DNA of 64,000 bases from Zonotrichia leucophrys gambelii (taxonomy: Eukaryota; Chordata; Aves; Passeriformes; Passerellidae): NCBI RefSeq assembly GCF_028769735.1, contig NC_088178.1:26309357-26373356 (forward strand), in the 5' to 3' direction. Each line of letters begins with the position of its first letter. Position 1 is the stretch's first letter. Both the position numbers and the translations under genes were made by a program. Shown here piece after piece: positions 1-11,288 of the stretch. Under the pieces are notes generated by a model. That model was not told the origin of the DNA and made no database searches. It saw only the letters and a list, made by a program, of their open reading frames with translations.

Positions 1-2082
1 TGCTCAGTTTTGGATGGCACCTGTGATTTCTCAGCTCTGTGCCTCTCCCTGCTCCACATGGAAGAAGAAAATAATTCCTGAGTGACTTTACCTCTGTTTG
101 GGCTTCACCAGGTGGTGATGCCACAATTCTTAAGGGATGACCTCATTGCAGGGCAGTCAGGGGTTGGCTGGGGTTTGTGTCTTAGGGATGTAAAGAGAAA
201 TAAATGTACAACTGAAGCAGCAATGGATGATTTGATGGGAGATTTCAGTGCAGGCACTAAATGCATCTCCTCATGTTAGACCTTGGTGCCGTCAGCTGGG
301 CCTGAGTGCAGGGAAAATCAAAGACAGAACCAGTTAATTCTCATGAAATAGCCCTGTTTGAAATTCTGGAGCTTTCTGCCGAATTTAATAAATCTTTTCA
401 GCTGTTTCACAGAAGGCTTTGACAACCTTTTCAAAGATGCAGGAAGGCCAATGTATCCAAGCAGCTTTAGAGCCCTTGGCCCAGGATCGGGGCTGAGCAC
501 AGCTGTGCCTGACCCCGCCGTGAGAACCAGAGAGGGGCTGAATTCTCCATTTGTTAGCGCTGGGAAGGTCCTGGTTTGGCTCTTCTCCACTGTGAAAAGT
601 CCCTTTTGAAGCAATGAGGGCTGGAGTTACAGGTGTCCCAGGCTGGGATCAGGGACAGCAGCAGCTGCAGGGAGGGCTGACCCCACTGCTGTGTCCCTGG
701 TGTCACCTATGGGCCCTCACCAGGGCTGCTGTCCAGGACAGTTTTAGCAGCTCATGGGAACCACCATTTGAAAACATGTTTTAATGTAATGCCTTTCAGT
801 CAGGAGCAAAGGATTAGATCTGGATTCCTCTCCTCGTGCCACAAGAGATATTTTTAGTGCCCTTGAAGCCAGCTGGATTTTCTGCAGAGGGGAGAACTCT
901 GCCCTCTCCTGTAAGGTTTTTCTGGCACTGCCCTCATCAGTGCTGTGAATTACTCCTTCTGCTTGTTCAATTTTGCCCCAGTGGAACTTTTGGAACTTGT
1001 TCAAGTAAGTTCAATTTTTTAAAAGGGAATTTAGGCACCGTTTTTCCTTGGAATTAAGCTCTTAGGCCCTTCACCTGCCTGACACCAAGCTGCCAGCTCC
1101 CATGGGGTCCGTGAATGAAAGTCCCTCAAGTCATAGGGGAGTCTTAGCCCTACAACAAAGTTCAGGTGTGTGAATCCAGGACATGTGGGCATCTTTTTGG
1201 AGGATGTTGTAAAAGACTTCTGGGATGAAGTGTTGTGGGGATGGGGAACCCTTTGCTGTGCTCCCAGTCTTTCCATGAGGCTACAGGGACACTTGGGATG
1301 GTGCTAAACTGAGCTCCCAAGGAATGAGAGCTTCAAGAACTCAGAATGTGAGTCCTTCTTGACCAGATTCTGTGCTCAAGAACATTGACTACAACCAGTC
1401 TAGATTAAACTCTGATTACTTTTGGATACCTGACCCCTCAGCAGGACAATCCTGTCTTGCAGGGAACCAATGCTAGAAGGATAAAGCCCAATCCCAAACG
1501 ATTGGGAGCAATACTCTCAGAACCAGGATGGTGTAGAAGGGCTTTATATCTTAAATGTGCCCAAAATAGGAGTGCAGGCATCCATCAACTCAGCAGGTAA
1601 CAAATCTCCTTGCTTTCAGAGGTGGATGTTGTCATTTCTTGGCTTCGTGGCACCAGCACCTGGCTTGCTGCAATGGGTTTGTGTGTCTGCCTTTCCTCCC
1701 CTGGCTCTTTGCAGGGATCCAGTGGCTGATCTCACTCAGGTCTCATCCCTGCCCTGCAATTCCTACATTTCTCACCACCTGCAGCTCCCATGGATGTTTG
1801 CTTTCTCCTGTCTCAGGCTGGTGGCATTGAGCTCCTGCTGGCACAGACCTTGGATCCCATATTTGCAGGGTCTCAGCCTTGGGGCTGATCCTGGCTCCAG
1901 GAAAGATCTGGGCAGGGGCTCTGCCATGATGGTCTGGGCCTCAGTCCCCACCCTGTGCCCCAAACATGATATGGTGCTTTCTCCTTTCTTCCCTTCGTAA
2001 ACGGTTAATTTATGGTTAATTCGGTCGTTCTGCAAATTTATATCAAACACCTTCATTTTGACCCTGTGAAAACAGATCTGTA
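1..2082. other. Gene-free unique sequence
   Basis: I see no gene or recognised repeat. Open frames are at most about 147 codons, on both strands, and match no family I know. The composition alternates between GC-richer patches (620-740, 1640-1950) and AT-richer ones. No promoter or CpG cluster is evident. It could be intergenic or intronic; the sequence does not decide. Confidence 0.7.
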
Positions 2083-2101
2083 AAAAAAAAAAAAAAAAAA
2101 A
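2083..2101. repeat. Poly-A tract
   Basis: A run of about 19 A residues follows AGATCTGT. No AATAAA lies just upstream and no gene-like sequence precedes it, so I read it as a simple homopolymer and not the tail of a processed gene copy. Confidence 0.85.
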
Positions 2102-3384
2102 GCAGCTGAATTTCAACAAGTTTGAATCAGAAAACTTTATTTTCTTTTTATTTTATTTGAAATATCTATTCAAAAAATCCTCTGAAAAAATCTGCCTTTC
2201 AATCCAAACTTTTTCTTGGTTTTGTTTTGTTTTTTTTCCTGGAATATCCTTCAATTCTCCTAATACAACCAAGAGTATCTTTCCTGCCTCCCGCTAAAAA
2301 CAGTCTGAAAAGAAAATATATAATCTAATTTAGGACTGAGCAAAGCCATTGATTCATCTCAGCAGAAAAAGCTGCGTGCTTCTCAGTTCTCCAAAGAAAA
2401 TCTTTCCCTTTTTTCTGTTTCTTTTTCTCTTTGTCCCACGGTTTTCCCCTTTGTTCCATAAGGTCGACTTGGGACAATTCCTCCCCTCCCCAGTTTTTCA
2501 ATATTACACAAGTGGACCAGAAAAAACAGCCATTCAGTTGCTCCAACCACAATCTAAATGAGAATGAGAAGATATTTCAGCTGTTTCTCTTGGTTTCCAT
2601 TTTTTCCCCAGTTTCTGGCTCAGTAGCTCCCAGAACCTATTACACTAATTGTTCTTTTCCAAAATCTGACTGTCAACAAAAGGCAGGGAACCAGTCTAAC
2701 AATTTTGACTGGAATTTCCACTACTTTGGTTCATTCCTGGTTTTGATTTTCACAAGCTTGTTTGCCCCCCGAGAAATTTGACATTTTGAGACACTTCCCA
2801 AACTCAAATTTGGTCCCACAAACTCTTCCTGTGACAAACATGAAATTCATTATCACAAGTGACACTTCATGGTGGGGCAGACACAAATGTCTCCCTCATT
2901 ATATGACTTCTGTGATGGGAGAATTAAAGTGTTTGTGTGGAATTATATGGAATCAGGATGAGGTCAAGCCAATGGTGTGAGTTCCTCAGTGCAAATCCAG
3001 CTCCTCATGTTTCCAGAGGAACTTTTCTCCCACATATATACTTAATTCCTGGCCAAAATGCCCCTTTTCCAGCCAAAATTTGTCTTGCAAATGCAATGCA
3101 CATTGTCAAAGGGAATGCTTGGGCTTTGTTCAAGACAATTGTTTGTCAATATGTTTTTCCAGTGTTCCCCTAGTAGGAAAGGCCTCTCCCAGCAGCACTT
3201 TAACTGCTTGGTTGTGTACAGGATGCTGAAACACGTGGCAGAAACAACAAACTGGTACAATGACATCTTTATATTATGGGCTCTGAATTGTTTGAGTTAT
3301 TGAGTAAAGTCAGATCTGTGTTTATCTACATTCTGCATCACCCACTGGCACACTCAGCTTGCAGTAAATAGAATAAATCAGCTG
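2102..3384. other. AT-rich gene-free stretch
   Basis: This is T- and A-rich sequence (especially 2130-2240 and 2390-2450) with only short open frames. I recognise no repeat family, promoter or exon here. Confidence 0.65.
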
Positions 3385-3425
3385 CTTAAAATTAGGCACT
3401 TGCTTAAGGGCTCTGTTAAAACGCA
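3385..3425. repeat. Possible ancient amniote repeat fragment
   Basis: The phrase AATTAGGCACTTGCTTAAGG resembles an old TTAAG-rich interspersed repeat of reptiles and birds whose copies read roughly 'AAGTTAAGCATGTGCTTAAG'. The piece is about 40 bases and degraded, and I cannot name the family. A similar phrase occurs near 29055-29095. Chance resemblance is possible. Confidence 0.3.
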
Positions 3426-3659
3426 GCCTAAATGCTACTGCAGATTTAGGAGGGACTTGAATTTTCCCTGGCAGAGAGATGTGGGAGTGGGATAGGGGAA
3501 CCTCTGCTTGGACAACCCCAGCGAGACCAAACCAAACCCAAGCGAAGCCCTTCTTAACCATTTTCCTCTCATTCCCCTTCACATTTCTCCTCCCTTTTGT
3601 CTCCCCCAGCCCAGAGCCCCTGATAAAATGGAACAAACAAGAGCCCAGGGTAATTGTTT

Positions 3660-3760
3660 GCAGCGCTGGGGAAGGTTTTTGTGACGTGTCCCAGCGCTGG
3701 TGCCGCGAGCCAGGCACTGGCAGCTGGTTCCACTTTGCAGCCGTGTACGAGCTCGCGGCT
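3660..3760. promoter_or_regulatory. Small CpG-dense patch, possible regulatory element
   Basis: Nine CpG dinucleotides lie between 3664 and 3757, in sequence that is otherwise CpG-poor. The patch includes two copies of CAGCGCTGG, a CRE-like TGACGTG and the string GCTCGCGGCT. It is too short to be a standard CpG island, and no coding exon or TATA box is visible. It might be an enhancer core or an alternative first exon; the evidence is composition only. Confidence 0.25.
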
Positions 3761-3846
3761 CAGGCAGTTGTTGCACATTTACAAACCTCTGTCACTCTGG
3801 GGCTCTGCCTCTGCTCCCACTCCGTTGAGTTCTGCTTTGGTTTTCT

Positions 3847-3890
3847 TCTTTTTTTATTTATTTATTTTATTATTATTATTATTATTTCTT
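3847..3890. repeat. (ATTT)n/(ATT)n simple repeat
   Basis: A T-run passes into ATTT units and then about six ATT units. It is a low-complexity microsatellite with no gene content. Confidence 0.85.
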
Positions 3891-6800
3891 TCCTCTTTTT
3901 GTTGTTTGCAGAATGAATAAAGACCTTTTCGCGAGCAGGAATAAAGCCCTGGACACTCCTGGCTGCTGTTCTCCCTGTGCTACCACTCCTTCATTTGTAT
4001 AAATTTAGCAGGGGGTCCAGGAGCTAAAATAGGAAGCACATGGTTTTGTGACTTTACAATTGAAATAAAGAAATCTAATATGACAGAAGAAGCATGTTGT
4101 TTATGGAACTACAGATTTCAGTGAAGGCCATCCCTACCAAATCATAATTAAAATTACCATAATGACCCCTGAGTTTCATTTGTTGGGCTGGGAGGAAGGA
4201 AAATACGGATATTTTCAGTGGGTTCTGCTGAAACAATTTATTGAGAGCCACAGCTGGTTTTAATGTGCTGATGAGCTGGGAAAATAGTCAAAATTGTGCT
4301 CCAGTCAAGTGACTGTGTAATATCTGAGGGCAGAACCAGACCAAAATCTCTGTCATTTTATTTAATCAAATGAATAGTGTTTTGTAACTGCAAAACATAA
4401 TTGCTCTGCACATATGTTACACGCATACTTCACTAACAACATCCACAGTGCCACCAGTGGAACCAATGAAAACACTTTCAGCCTGATTTATTTAACCCTT
4501 CTAAATTTTGTCAGGACTTCTTTGGAATAAACCAAATATTTGGTATGGAGATCTTCAGCAGCGTGCATGCATGCTATTGGAAGGAAACTTGTGTTCCTTG
4601 AAATAAAAATACTGGAATTTTTCACAAGAAAGACATTTTTACAAAATTATTTATACATTTTAAGTAGATCTCAGGTTTTACACTGGATTTGCCTTTGAAG
4701 TCAGAGACACAAAACTAATCAACTTTAAAATTAGCACATAAAATTAATGATCGCTGGAGTTGGCAGGCTGGCTGGAAAACCAGGACTCTTCTGGCATTTT
4801 CATTTGGAAAAAGCTTCAAAGCTACTGCCTGTGTTTGACATTAGAACTAAGAGACGAAGAGTGAGGGAGAGAAAAGCAAAATGCCTCCCAAATATCAGGT
4901 GCAAAGTAAATTTCATGGGACAGAAAACCCCACGCTGTGTTTGGAGCCTCAGATTTGGAGAAATCACTGAAAGCAAATCTTTTTGCAAACCTCTGAGTAA
5001 GATTTTGTTGATTGTTTGTTTGCTGGGGTTTTGTTTGGGTTTGTTTTGTGGTGGTCGATGTTGTTGTTTTTCTTTAGCATTTGTTTGTGAAAGCAAACAA
5101 GGGGATGGTTTGGGGGCAGAAATAGGAGAAGCCACATGATAATTCATGGTAAATCCATAGCTGTGCCTTTTACAGAAGAACCACACATCTGCAGGAATGA
5201 CCAGCTTGTGTTATGAAGACACTGTTTGATTTGGCTAAACTTGCTTAAAAATCTGAAATCTGCTCCTTCCCTGAAGAGGCTCAGACTCGCTCACCCACCT
5301 TCTGACCAAACCCAGGAGCTCAAGCATTTTATTGCACTTTTTGTGTTTTCCCAGTAAAACACAGCAAAATTTTCTGGGAGGGGGGCACCAGAGCATGACA
5401 AAAAGCTACCTGCTTTATCCCTTCATTAGTGGAAAATTAAGTTCTCCCTGTGCTGTGAGGAGCCAGCTGGGTGTGGGGCTGGTGATGGAAGACAGCTGCA
5501 AACAAATGTGTTGAGTGAATTAATGTAGTGTGTGATGGTGGAAAAAGAGCTCAGCTCTGCGGGACGGATTTGGTTATCACGGGCTGAGCAAGGCTGGGAG
5601 AGGGGCAGCAGAGACTGTCTGCAAGCTCAGCTGCAAACTCTGCACGAGTGCTTAAAAAAAAGAGAAGGAAAGGATGTCACGAGAGAGAGGAAAAACGGAA
5701 GAGAATATGAGTTTGGAGCAGAAAAAACTGGCAAAATATGAGTTGCTATAAGTTGGATTCTTGTTTTCTCGAGTGGATTTGGCTTCAAATGCAATTAGCT
5801 TCTTGTCACATGCTGGGGCAGCTGTGCCAAACAGTTCAACAACACATTATTTTTGTCATTGCACAAAAGGTGATATTGAGCCCAGAATAACTGTTTCCAT
5901 TTATGACTTTGGCTTTTGGCCTAAGCTCAAAGGAAGTGAAGGAAAAAAAATAAAGAAAAAAAGTGATATCCTTTTCTGAAGGTCTTGGGGCACTTGAGTC
6001 TCAGATGTTGGTGTACAAGAAAGTTTACCAGGGTCCCAGTGTCAATAGAAAAGCCTGATAGCTTTATTTGGGTTGTTTGGCTGCTCACTGGGGGAAAACC
6101 CAGCACAGAAACTGTGTGGGATCAGGAACTGAGGCCACAGAGGTTCCTTAGTCCTGGATCTACCAAAGCCATTTCTGAGGTGTCAGCAGCTTCAGAAGGA
6201 AGAGGAAGACTGAGGCCAAGATTTAGATTTGTGTGTACTACCAACCCAGCAGCTCTAAGCAATATTCCAGTCCCCACCGAGGCACAGCCTTAGAAATGTT
6301 TCTTAAACTCTCCAGGAAAATATTTTGGTCCCTTAACGTGCTCACATGACACACTGAGAAAGGTGACAGAGCTCCTGCCTGCTAAAAGAAATTAGCGTTT
6401 AACCTGAATATTGATGAAGCCAACAAATCCTGCTGGCCAGGCTGCAATAACCAGAGGCACCCACAGGGATAAATGCCAGGTAAAAGAGGGTTTTGCTTGC
6501 AGGGGAAGGGAGAGCACACTCAGGCTGGAGGTATATGTGGAAATGGATTTAATAAACACCTACTGAGTCTCCCTTCTATTCCCCTGCCTGCAAATACCCA
6601 CCATGGTATTTTAATCATGATGTTTTTAATAATATAAGAAAATCTTATTAATAATTCCATTTTGGAATGTTTCTGCTTAGTGAACTCCAGGGCAACAGTT
6701 AAACTTGACACAAAAGTGTTTGCTTTAAAATTGTGTGTGGACCATGCCAGTCCACGGAGGTGATTCATTTGCTAGCTAATTAACAAATGTCTAATGTAAA

Positions 6801-7998
6801 TTTAACATTCACTTTGACTTACATTCCTGCAACCCAAACTTCTTTTTGATTGGGGTAGCTGTAAGTGGAAGCCAAATATTTTCCTTGGTGGAGCCAAGGG
6901 GATGGCATATGCTACTCGTTTAGATTTCCATTTCCTTTGCATCTTTTCAGGGGCCGAAATTCAGGCGTTAACGTTTCCGAACACAAAGTCATTTTTGTAT
7001 GAAAATTTGCAAATAAACCCCCCAAGATTTTTCAGTACTGCTAGAAACCGAGTTCTTTCATTGGCAAAAAAAAAAAAGAAAGTGCCCTGTGAGGTTCTGC
7101 CTGTTCCTTCTCCCCAAATTCCTGGTGAATACATAATTACCCAGTTTGGCTTTAAGAGGAGTTTTTTGCCTTTCCTGTGCTGAGCATCTCCGTGAGCTGG
7201 AGAATCAAGCCAAGCCATTGCTCAGTGAAGAGGAGCTTTGACTCCTGGTCACCTCTCAGCCTCAATAATGTCCCCATTCTCCCAGATGGTACCTTTTTAT
7301 TTTATTTTTTCCCTAGGCATTAAAGTTTCTGGATTATGATAACACTGACCGTGGCATAAACAGGATCATAGCTTTCCCAAAGGCCCATGTAAGAAAATAA
7401 ACAACTTAATCCTGGAAAGAGACAGCAGGCTCCTGCAGCTGACCAGGAATCTATTCCTCAGTGGCTGGGAAATGCTGGGTAAATGATGGTAAAATAAAAA
7501 TGAGATGCTCGAGGGGGGTTTGGGGGTGTAAGGCTGAGGTTTGGGGCACCAACAGTCTGGATTTCAATGCCTCCTGTCACAGGGCTGGGCACCATGAGCC
7601 CTGTCTGCTGCTCAGGGAGTGGCTTCTGGTCATTTCCCTCTGCTTCTGGAAGGTTCCCTGAGTGGGCAGGGCTCTGTGGGAATGTGGGAATGTGGGACAT
7701 GCCCACATTCACCAGTGTTCCCTGGCAAGCTCTGGTGCAGTTTGGATCCCCTCAGGAGATGTCCAGAGGCAGCAGACAGAGCTACAGACGGAGCCAGCGT
7801 GAGGCTGGATGTGGGAAACCTGCACCTCTTCCAGAACCTTCCAGCCTCAATTCCTCCCCCCTGTCATCAGGTTGGGCTCCCAGGGCTGAAGGAGAAGGGT
7901 TTCTGGCCTGGACACCCACCCCATATGTTGCAGCAAGAGCTTCTTCAGCTTAAATGCTGGGAAACCCATGGTAAGCATCCATCATTTCATTTTTTAAC
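3891..7998. other. Gene-free, AT-leaning unique sequence
   Basis: I see no recognised gene or mobile element. A T/G-rich run sits at 5005-5090. A TAATTA-rich stretch at 6760-6830 and the low-repeat block at 4020-4700 could be conserved non-coding DNA, but composition is the only hint. Sequence at 7480-7960 is GC-richer with overlapping short frames on both strands, none of them protein-like. Confidence 0.65.
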
Positions 7999-8016
7999 TT
8001 TTTTTTTTTTTTTTTT
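7999..8016. repeat. Poly-T tract
   Basis: An 18-base T run with no adjoining element that I can identify. Confidence 0.85.
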
Positions 8017-11000
8017 AAGGGAAGGATTGCAGTTTTATGGAACATCTTGATGTTAATGTCCTACTCCAACTGGCCAGTTTTTCCTGTCTCCCTTGTGGGG
8101 AAATACTTTCTTAATGGAGCTGGATTTTGGGAAGCCTGTCCCAGGAAGTGTGAGACAAGGAGCTCAGGCCTCTCAATGGCATTTCTATCACTTCTGCTGT
8201 TTCACATTGCAAGTTTGGAAAGGTGACAGAGACTTAATTTTTTTCAGTTTCCAGCTCATCAAGGCAGAGCAAAAGCTGCTGAATCCCATCATCCCATCAG
8301 GGGCTGCTGTGAAGGGCAATTCAGTCACGTTCCTGAAGAGCATGGGAATCACCTGATGAAAGCCATATGCTGATGCTGCGCTCATCTAACACAGGTTTGA
8401 TTTCAGGATTGTCTGGAAATGACCCAACAGAGAGAGGGAAGGCTTGTGAGGACTCCTGAGAGATGCCTGCACAGGATCAACCATCATCCTTGCTCACCAG
8501 GAGAGAGATCCAGGCATATCTGAGGGGATTTAGCTCAGAAATGGCTCTGCAATGCCTTGATAACATCATTCTGGTGTCATTCCCAGCACCTCCTGCCTAC
8601 AGCTCTGTCTCAGTGAGGTGCAGAGATCTCTGAAAGTGTTGGGGGGTTACCAAATTTTGAAATCTCTTGGTGATGTAAATGCACTTTTCACTTAGTTTTG
8701 TTGGAGGTTTGGGCCAGGTCTGGGAGCTGAGCTTGGACAATGCAGGTTTTGCTCTGAACTTTGCAGCTCAGTCCTGTTGCTGAGACACCCGAGGAGAAGG
8801 GCATAGAATATTCACAGGGGTTTTTTCTGGTGAGGGAGGGATGCAGAGCCATGAAACACCACCTTGTTTTGTCAGCCAGCTCTGCTCTACCTGTGTGTAT
8901 TTATGTTTGGGCTGCATGTATACATAAAATATTATGTATGCATAAAATATTTTTTGCCCCTGCTGCACGTTCTTCCACCTTGGTGAGGCTGGAGCTGAGG
9001 AAACGCCAGCAAAAAAAAAAAAGAAAAAAAAAATTCTTTTTGCTGCTTCCAAAAAAACAGAGTGCCCTTTTTAGATGAAAAATTCATGCTTTCGTTAGTG
9101 CTGACTGGTGTCTCCTTCACTCCTGCGCTCCCTCATGGCACAGGGAAACCTACATAAAGAAATTTGGCTGGCTCTTGAAAAGCATAAATGAGAGGAACTG
9201 GCTGTGGGGAGAGGTTTCTGAGGGCTCGAGGAGGAGTTCAAATGCTTCATTCTTCAGCTGCAGGAGATAAAAGTCCTGGTACATTCAATTCCCACTTTCT
9301 GCTGCTGCCAATAAGCAGGGGGGCTTCTTCCTCAGCCTCTTGCCACCACAGAAATAACAGAGATAAAGCTAGCAAAATAAATAAACGCTTTGTGGCTGGA
9401 ATAGATAATAATTTCACCAGCTGAATATTAAAATATCAAAGCTGAAGGAGAGGATATATAATTATGGGCCTTTGAAGTTCAATAAAGGTCTGTTTCATCA
9501 ATGTGGCATTTCAAATGCAGAGGCAGAATGATAATATTGCACTGGCATTTCTGACCCACTGAGAATATGCCAGGAGGAGAAGGAAGCCCTTTAAGACAGA
9601 AGCCATTTAGACAGGGCCTGATTAATTATCCTACCCCAAAATGATCCCTCCCTGACAGGAGAATGTTGTTCAGCATCATTTCTCTCCCTTTTATTCCTGC
9701 CATATTTTGATTTAAGAAGGATTGTTTGGCCCAGTATGAGCAGGTGATGTGAAACAATGAAATGAAGGGGCTCTTTTCTACCAGTTATGTTCCAGTTATA
9801 AATATTCCCATATTAAACAGGAGATCTAAATCCTTCAGTCCAACAAATTGTGGCTGAACTTAATTTGTTTGATGACCATTTCTAAACCAGGGTTAAAAAG
9901 CTCAGCAACATTTCTTTGTGGTGTGAATTTTTGACTGCACCTTATGGCAGGTAAAGAAAAATCAGTGTTGAGACAGGACATACAGCTCTGATACAAATTT
10001 TGTTCAGGAATATCACATTCTTCTCCCCAGACTTGCTCAGAGGCACTCCCTGCTGCCTCCAGGCTTATGGGAGTGATGGCTTCAGCTGTTTCTCACCTTA
10101 TTTCCCAGGATGCAGGACAGCATCTGGCACATTGTTGGAGATGAGACCTGGCTCATGCAAAGGCTGGAGGGGAAGATTTTTGTGCTCCCAAAGGCACCAC
10201 ATCACCTTGGGTGAGGAGAATTTTTGAAGGAGTGCTACAAAATACTTTTCTTCTTATTTTTTTTTAATTTTTGGAAATGTTAAAAAAAGATGTTCCACTG
10301 TGATCACAATGAACTAAAAAAACCTCTTTGCTGAGGGTAAACTAGGCTGGAAGAAAAGCTGTTAAAACCAACTGAAGGTTTATGACTGCCCACAGTGTTT
10401 ATACCATGCCATTCTTGTACTCAGAGAGAGTTTACTACATTAGGTTCTTTTATTTTTTAATAGACTGTCATCACATTTGGGTACATTTTCCATTTCCAAT
10501 TAACATCCAGGCCAGTTTTGTGGTTTGGGAAAAACAAGCAAGAGCCCTCAGCTATATGTCAGTGGAAGAGGAGCTTTTATTTGAGGGTGGGGATGTTGAA
10601 TGACCCCATGGCTTCCTGTTAGTGTTTTAAGAGCAGGACTCTCCCACCTGGTCTTGGCTGGAAAGTCAAGCTTGTGTGTGCTCATGTGGAGACCCTTTAA
10701 ATGTGTGAGCAGAGTGTCCATATCCGATTTCCTAGGTAAAGTGTGCTGCATTTTGTTTTTGGTTCAAAGTGCAAATCAGCCTGTGGGGAAGAACTGGTCT
10801 TTCTCAGCATACCTCACACTCATGGGAGGTCTTGAACATGATGTTTCAAACTTCACAGTGCACTATAAAGGAAAGGAGAGTTTCTGAACGAGGCCGTTGA
10901 TTTTGCATTTCAGCGTGCACGCTTGGTGGTGTGCAGGAGATCTGAGGGTTCTGTGCTGATTGGAAAATGACAATAAATTTTTGCCCTGACTCCAGTGAAC

Positions 11001-11166
11001 GCTTGCATCAGACTTCCAGGCTGGCATTCCCTGCTGATAAACCATCATCTCTTCAAGGCTGGGAGGCTCCATTGCTCCCCATGCCAAAGGGCTCTGGTGC
11101 TTCTCAGCATTTCTCAGAGCACCTCGGTACAAAGTGTGCCTGACTGGAATGGCTTATTCCATCTGA
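8017..11166. other. Gene-free stretch with A-rich tract and candidate conserved block
   Basis: I find no gene. An A-rich tract interrupted by a G lies near 9011-9032. At 8914-8952 the string CATAAAATATT occurs twice beside an ATGTATACAT palindrome. The block 9430-9780 is AT-rich, free of recognised repeats and has homeodomain-like TTAATTAT words; it is a candidate conserved non-coding element on weak grounds. Confidence 0.6.
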
Positions 11167-11288
11167 AAAGCCAGGTTGGATGGAGCTCTGAATGACTTGA
11201 TCTAGTGGAAGGCATCTCTGCTCGTGGCAGGGGGGTAGAATGAAATGATTTTTAAGGTCCTCTCCACTCCAAACCATTCTATGACCCT
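11167..11288 (+). mobile_element. CR1 LINE 3' end, 5'-truncated
   Basis: The fragment begins near AGCCAGGTTGGATGGAGCTC, continues through TCTAGTGGAAGGCATC and ends with CTCCAAACCATTCTATGA. This is the order of the CR1 3' untranslated end in birds, sense on the plus strand. Only about 120 bases remain. CR1 elements are copied by their own reverse transcriptase and are usually 5'-truncated, as here. A dead copy with no coding capacity. Confidence 0.9.

Noticed and set aside
2040..2101. Processed pseudogene ending in poly-A
   Set aside because: No AATAAA lies close upstream, no gene-like sequence precedes the tract, and avian CR1 rarely makes processed gene copies.
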